The notes under the pieces: generated by a model | Database searches by the model: none | The model's input: the letters and a program-made list of their open reading frames with translations, nothing else | Told to the model about the DNA's origin: nothing | Program-made: the position numbers and the translations under genes | Shown: positions 5,380-7,489 of the stretch, one piece after another | How the letters are laid out: each line of letters opens with the position of its first letter | How positions within the stretch are numbered: the first letter of the stretch is position 1 | Source: an uncultured Desulfobacterales bacterium | GTDB lineage: Bacteria; Desulfobacterota; Desulfobacteria; Desulfobacterales; JAFDCJ01 | Direction: 5' to 3' | DNA: 7,489 nt | Assembly: GCA_945787595.1 (NCBI GenBank) | Contig: CALZJV010000435.1 | Coordinates: forward strand, 1-7,489

Positions 5380-5422
5380 TTTAGTTTAGCTTTAAACTAA
5401 GCTAAAAAATGGCTTTTGTCAA
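5380..5422 (-). promoter_or_regulatory. Promoter and inverted-repeat operator of the Phd-like/PIN module
   Basis: On the minus strand a consensus TTGACA (5417-5422) is followed 17 bases on by a poor -10 (TAGTTT, 5394-5399). The region is packed with overlapping inverted repeats: AGTTTA-GCTT-TAAACT (5383-5398), AGCTT/AAGCT (5388-5392 with 5399-5403) and TTTAG/CTAAA (5380-5384 with 5402-5406). This suggests a repressor site where two alternative pairings share bases. Confidence 0.5.
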
Positions 5423-5436
5423 GGTAAACTTTACCC

Positions 5437-5660
5437 ATGGCTCCCTCTGTTATCGCCTGGAAATATCGCAGCGATATTTTTGTTGGCGAGAAGGATCGTC
5501 GCCATTTTTTTGAAGCCGTCGTAGAGAAGTACTGCTCTGTAGTATCTGGACAACCGGTCAATTAAAGAATGAACAAATTGGCAACCTATTTGGTTTAAGC
5601 AATTCAGGGGTGAGTCACGCAGTAAAGTCGACAATATCAGAATTAGCAAAAGAGCGCTAG
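5437..5660 (+). pseudogene. RAYT relic D: N- and C-terminal ends joined by a large internal deletion
   Basis: From ATG 5437 the frame reads MAPSVIAWKY then RSDIFVGEKDRRHFFEAVVE, the RAYT N-terminal block (compare GEDIFLTDKDRRAF in relic B), and stops at TAA 5563. The family RGN triplet before RSDIF is altered to WKY. In another frame, from about 5529 to TAG 5658, the sequence reads IWTTGQLKNEQIGNLFGLSN then SGVSHAV, matching the RAYT C-terminal HTH. The HUH motif, the catalytic Tyr and everything between are missing, and the joint lies near 5520-5535. It is antisense to a minus-strand open frame that has no family resemblance. It lies beside and divergent from the PIN-module promoter. Both ends were recognised by eye from family patterns. 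Confidence 0.75.
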
Positions 5661-5717
5661 ATATAGACAAAATTTGATCAGTATAAATCACCATTCAAGC
5701 TTTAATCCTAATTATCC

Positions 5718-6119
5718 TCATTTCACCCAATTATCGATTTTCAATTTTGGTACTTGAATGAATTCTTTTTCGTTGTTGGTGACTAAAGTGCAGGCGATCG
5801 AAAGAGCATGGGCTGCGATTAACATATCGAGAGAACCGATTAGAGTGCCTCTTTTTTCTAATTCAGCTCTGAGGTCACCATAGTGTTGTGCGGCCTCATC
5901 ACCATAAGGCAATATTTCTAGTGGTGCGACAAACTGCATCAAAGCCACCTGGTTCTGATCAGGTTTTGAACTTTTTGAAACACCATATAGAAGTTCACTC
6001 AAAGTTATGGACGATATGCCGATTTGCGAAATCTCAGTTCGTTTGAAACGGTTTATTACTTTGGAAGGTTTACGTTTAATGACATAAATGCAAGTATTCG
6101 TGTCGAGCATAAATTTCAT
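5718..6119 (-). CDS. vapC: VapC-family PIN ribonuclease toxin
   Basis: The 133-residue product has the classic VapC layout: MKFMLDTNTCIYVIKRKP (1-18, D6), ITLSELLYGV (38-47, E42), IGSLDMLIAAHAL (94-106, D98) and LVTNNEKEF (112-120). The DTNxCIYxIKxKP and TNNxxEF forms belong to the group of enteric VapC and FitB-like toxins; some members of that group cleave initiator tRNA. Acidic residues of the active site are all present and the length is normal. The start codon overlaps the vapB stop by one base (TAATG, 6117-6121), a tight coupling. Probably functional. Confidence 0.93.
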   Translation of the reverse strand: MKFMLDTNTCIYVIKRKPSKVINRFKRTEISQIGISSITLSELLYGVSKSSKPDQNQVALMQFVAPLEILPYGDEAAQHYGDLRAELEKRGTLIGSLDMLIAAHALSIACTLVTNNEKEFIQVPKLKIDNWVK

Positions 6120-6346
6120 TATAGACTTTCCCGAGAATCTTGATCGGGTTGATTTCTGCTATCCATAAAGTCATCTGTAAACTGGTCAAGGCTGTTAATT
6201 AATGGGAACCAGGGATCATCTTTTGGTAAAAGGACAACCATCTTGCCGATTTTTTTAATAAAAACATCGTTGCCGGAAAATCTTAAGTTTTTTGGTAATC
6301 TTACAGCTTGGCTTCGACCATTGATAAATAATTTAGCAGTTTGCAT
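6119..6346 (-). CDS. vapB: VapB-family antitoxin (SpoVT/AbrB-type DNA binding)
   Basis: The 75-residue product begins MQTAKLFINGRSQAVRLPKNLRF (1-23), the swapped-hairpin AbrB-type domain of VapB antitoxins (NGRSQAVRLPK is the hallmark). VFIKKIGKMVVLLPKDDPW follows, then an acidic tail (DQFTDDFMDSRNQ) that would bind VapC. The start at 6346 is set by a strong GGAGGT (6352-6357) five to six bases upstream and by the family length. An upstream frame extension would read through that site. It ends in TAATG with vapC. Confidence 0.93.
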   Translation of the reverse strand: MQTAKLFINGRSQAVRLPKNLRFSGNDVFIKKIGKMVVLLPKDDPWFPLINSLDQFTDDFMDSRNQPDQDSRESL

Positions 6347-6351
6347 GACAC

Positions 6352-6357
6352 ACCTCC
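6352..6357 (-). promoter_or_regulatory. Strong ribosome binding site of vapB
   Basis: GGAGGT on the minus strand, about five bases before ATG 6344-6346. It is the best Shine-Dalgarno match in the window and decides the vapB start. Confidence 0.8.
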
Positions 6358-6363
6358 AAATCA

Positions 6364-6409
6364 CAATTGATTGATACCATGATATATATCAATTGCGTCA
6401 AAATGTCAA
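6364..6409 (-). promoter_or_regulatory. vapBC promoter and operator
   Basis: On the minus strand a consensus TTGACA (6404-6409), a 17-base spacer and TATATC (6381-6386). A perfect 12-base palindrome TGATATATATCA (6380-6391) covers the -10, and a wider inverted pair CAATTGAT/ATCAATTG (6364-6371 with 6388-6395) flanks it. Both are plausible VapBC operator half-sites. The -35 box contains the TGA stop of the upstream FG-GAP gene. Confidence 0.7.
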
Positions 6410-7032
6410 GGATGGCTGCCCGTGACTCTAAGGTCCCTGGGCGGGGCCGGGCGATCATCGGCCAGACCGTTTCGCATATAGCCGCCCCGGCCGGTACCCC
6501 ACAAAATGCGGGCCCCGGCCGTGCCGGGTAGATCGTAGGCGACTACCCCCGAGTGGGCGGTGTTCACCACCAGCTCCAGGTCCACATCCCGGTCGATATT
6601 GGCCAGGGTAGGCGCAGGCAATCCCCCATTCCAGCTATGCCCGACAGGTGCCGGCAAAAGCACCTCATGCACAGGATTGCCCCGGTGGTCTAAAATATGG
6701 ATTTTGCCGGTGCGATTGGAGTCTTTTTGGGTCCAGGAAGTAAAGATCACTTCGGCCCGGCCGTTACTGTCCAGATCCGCCACAGCCGGAGAGGAATACC
6801 AGCCGGTCTCGCACCAGGAGGAATAGCAGCCCGCCTTTTGCCATTTCAACTGCGGCGCGGCGATATCACCCCGGACCGGGACAACACCGACGAAACCGAT
6901 GAGGCATCCGCCAAGCCAGCCTATCAACAACCAGGACCGCAAAAGCGCGGACAATTTGGATCCACTCAATCTAAGAATACTACCCATTAAAGTCGTTTTT
7001 CGACTCATCTGTCGATCGGATAAATTTAGCAT
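6406..7032 (-). CDS. Short secreted FG-GAP repeat protein, probably internally deleted and 3'-truncated
   Basis: The 208-residue product has a basic N-region, a hydrophobic segment (31-51, LRSWLLIGWLGG onward) ending PVRGDIA that looks like a signal peptide, and two FG-GAP-like units: SPAVADLDSNGRAEVIF (81-97) and APTLANIDRDVDLELVV (140-156). It then reads SGVVAYDLPGTAGARILWG (161-179) and RGGYMRNG, which I recognise as the usual C-terminal boundary of a larger FG-GAP domain. CYSSWCETGWYSSPAVADLD (69-88) is an N-terminal signature, so N- and C-terminal parts seem fused with the middle repeats lost. GGAG eight bases ahead supports ATG 7032. The final DDRPAPPRDLRV resembles a linker to a missing fibronectin-like domain. 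Family call fair; the deletion is inference from remembered family layout. Confidence 0.65.
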   Translation of the reverse strand: MLNLSDRQMSRKTTLMGSILRLSGSKLSALLRSWLLIGWLGGCLIGFVGVVPVRGDIAAPQLKWQKAGCYSSWCETGWYSSPAVADLDSNGRAEVIFTSWTQKDSNRTGKIHILDHRGNPVHEVLLPAPVGHSWNGGLPAPTLANIDRDVDLELVVNTAHSGVVAYDLPGTAGARILWGTGRGGYMRNGLADDRPAPPRDLRVTGSHP

Positions 7033-7158
7033 GCCAAAGCTCCATGAAGGCGTATCTTCCGCTGCCTTCCTCTCTTTTTTCGCGTTGATAACAATCTCTA
7101 ATATTGCTGCGGTTAACCGAGTTTGAATCTCAAATTAACGGAGCGCAACGGTGGGCCT

Positions 7159-7239
7159 CTACCTGCCGTTGCGTTCATACCTGCCAGGGTTGTTACCCTA
7201 TAAAATACGAGCTCCGACCGCAGCGGGCAGATCAGTTGC
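7159..7239 (-). pseudogene. Degraded C-terminal fragment of a second FG-GAP gene
   Basis: The minus strand reads ATDLPAAVGARIL, a TAG stop, then GNNPGRYERNGR and another TAG. This lines up with AYDLPGTAGARILWG and TGRGGYMRNG at residues 165-189 of the FG-GAP gene downstream, with the first TAG replacing the Trp of ILWG. Sequence further upstream suggests NSG in a shifted frame. It therefore seems to be the tail of a related, tandemly arranged gene that has decayed. Found by comparison within the window only. Confidence 0.65.
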
Positions 7240-7338
7240 CAAGGACCAGAATTTTATTATGCCTCAGAAAACTTGGTCCTCTGGGCCAAGTCAGAGACAA
7301 TCGGCTATGCCATAAGAGATCAATCAAGAGAGGTTGAG

Positions 7339-7372
7339 CCGGTTTTGCCGGTTGTCCGGTTTTGCCCGTTGG
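7339..7372. repeat. Two imperfect 17-bp tandem units
   Basis: CCGGTTTTGCC occurs at 7339-7349 and again at 7356-7366, each followed by a similar six bases. Small and possibly accidental. Confidence 0.5.
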
Positions 7373-7431
7373 TCTGTTTCCGTCGGCCTGGCTGAAGCGT
7401 AAAGCTGTCATATCCAAGCAAGAGGAAAACC

Positions 7432-7489
7432 ATGCATGAAATAATTATTAAGCTTAATTTAGGCGAATTAGCTTTTTCCAATAACCGGC
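7432..7489 (+). CDS. Start of an unidentified gene, cut by the window edge
   Basis: ATG 7432 begins MHEIIIKLNLGELAFSNNR and stays open to the end of the window. AGAGGA (7421-7426) lies five bases ahead, a convincing ribosome binding site. Another ATG at 7436 stops after two codons. Nineteen codons are too few to name a family. Confidence 0.5.
   Translation, partial: MHEIIIKLNLGELAFSNNR

Larger units (their letters stand above)
7033..7431. other. Region upstream of the FG-GAP gene
   Basis: No intact gene is seen. It contains the FG-GAP remnant at 7159-7239, a short 17-base tandem repeat at 7339-7372, and minus-strand DNA ahead of 7032 that must hold the FG-GAP gene promoter (only a weak TTAACC-N17-TGTTAT, near 7085-7117, is visible). 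A 61-codon minus-strand open frame (7232-7417) has no family resemblance. Confidence 0.45.

Noticed and set aside
5431..5694. 87-codon minus-strand reading frame between the PIN module and vapC
   Set aside because: It is antisense to RAYT relic D, whose two halves match the family; the minus-strand product resembles nothing.
7232..7417. 61-codon minus-strand frame with a GKTGQPAKPAQP stretch
   Set aside because: The GKT is not in a P-loop context, the stretch comes from a small DNA tandem repeat, and no ribosome binding site is seen.

Overview
The window looks like an accessory, mobile-element-worn part of a bacterial chromosome. The protein families suggest a Desulfobacterota (deltaproteobacterial) genome: REP-associated tyrosine transposases with a GRRPELVGGGLIR signature, a secreted FG-GAP protein with a CYSSWCETGWYSSPAVADLD-type start, and BrnT/BrnA, VapB/VapC and Phd-type toxin-antitoxin genes. 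That taxonomic guess is inference from family resemblance only.

Layout. Positions 1-707 (+ strand) hold two broken IS200-like/REP-associated tyrosine transposase (RAYT) relics abutting head to tail. The second carries an in-frame, hairpin-rich 87-bp insertion. Positions 936-1949 (+) encode an archaeal-type AAA+ ATPase that keeps Walker B, sensor-1 and a winged-helix tail but has no P-loop. Positions 2098-3120 (+) encode the only near-complete RAYT, with both HUH histidines and the catalytic Tyr present but an odd TTG start. It is followed directly by a perfect 40-bp tandem duplication (3116-3195) containing an imperfect palindrome.

From 3236 to 6346, all on the minus strand, lie four different type II toxin-antitoxin modules: BrnT/BrnA, ParE(RelE)/Phd(YefM), PIN toxin/Phd-like antitoxin, and VapC/VapB(AbrB-type). 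Each has overlapping genes and a recognisable sigma-70-like promoter, usually with a palindrome on or beside the -10. A fourth RAYT relic (5437-5660, + strand), internally deleted so that only N- and C-terminal pieces remain, sits between the third and fourth modules.

The right end holds a short secreted FG-GAP protein (6406-7032, minus), apparently an internally deleted family member whose stop codon lies inside the -35 box of the vapBC promoter. It is followed by the degraded C-terminal tail of a second FG-GAP gene (7159-7239, minus) and, at the right edge, the first codons of an unidentified plus-strand gene with a good ribosome binding site (7432-7489).

The parts do not form one pathway. 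The picture is a zone of repeated RAYT insertion and decay into which several toxin-antitoxin cassettes have accumulated. The strongest candidates for something undescribed are the hairpin element inside a RAYT relic, its shared core with the duplicated palindrome behind the surviving RAYT, and the P-loop-less ATPase.
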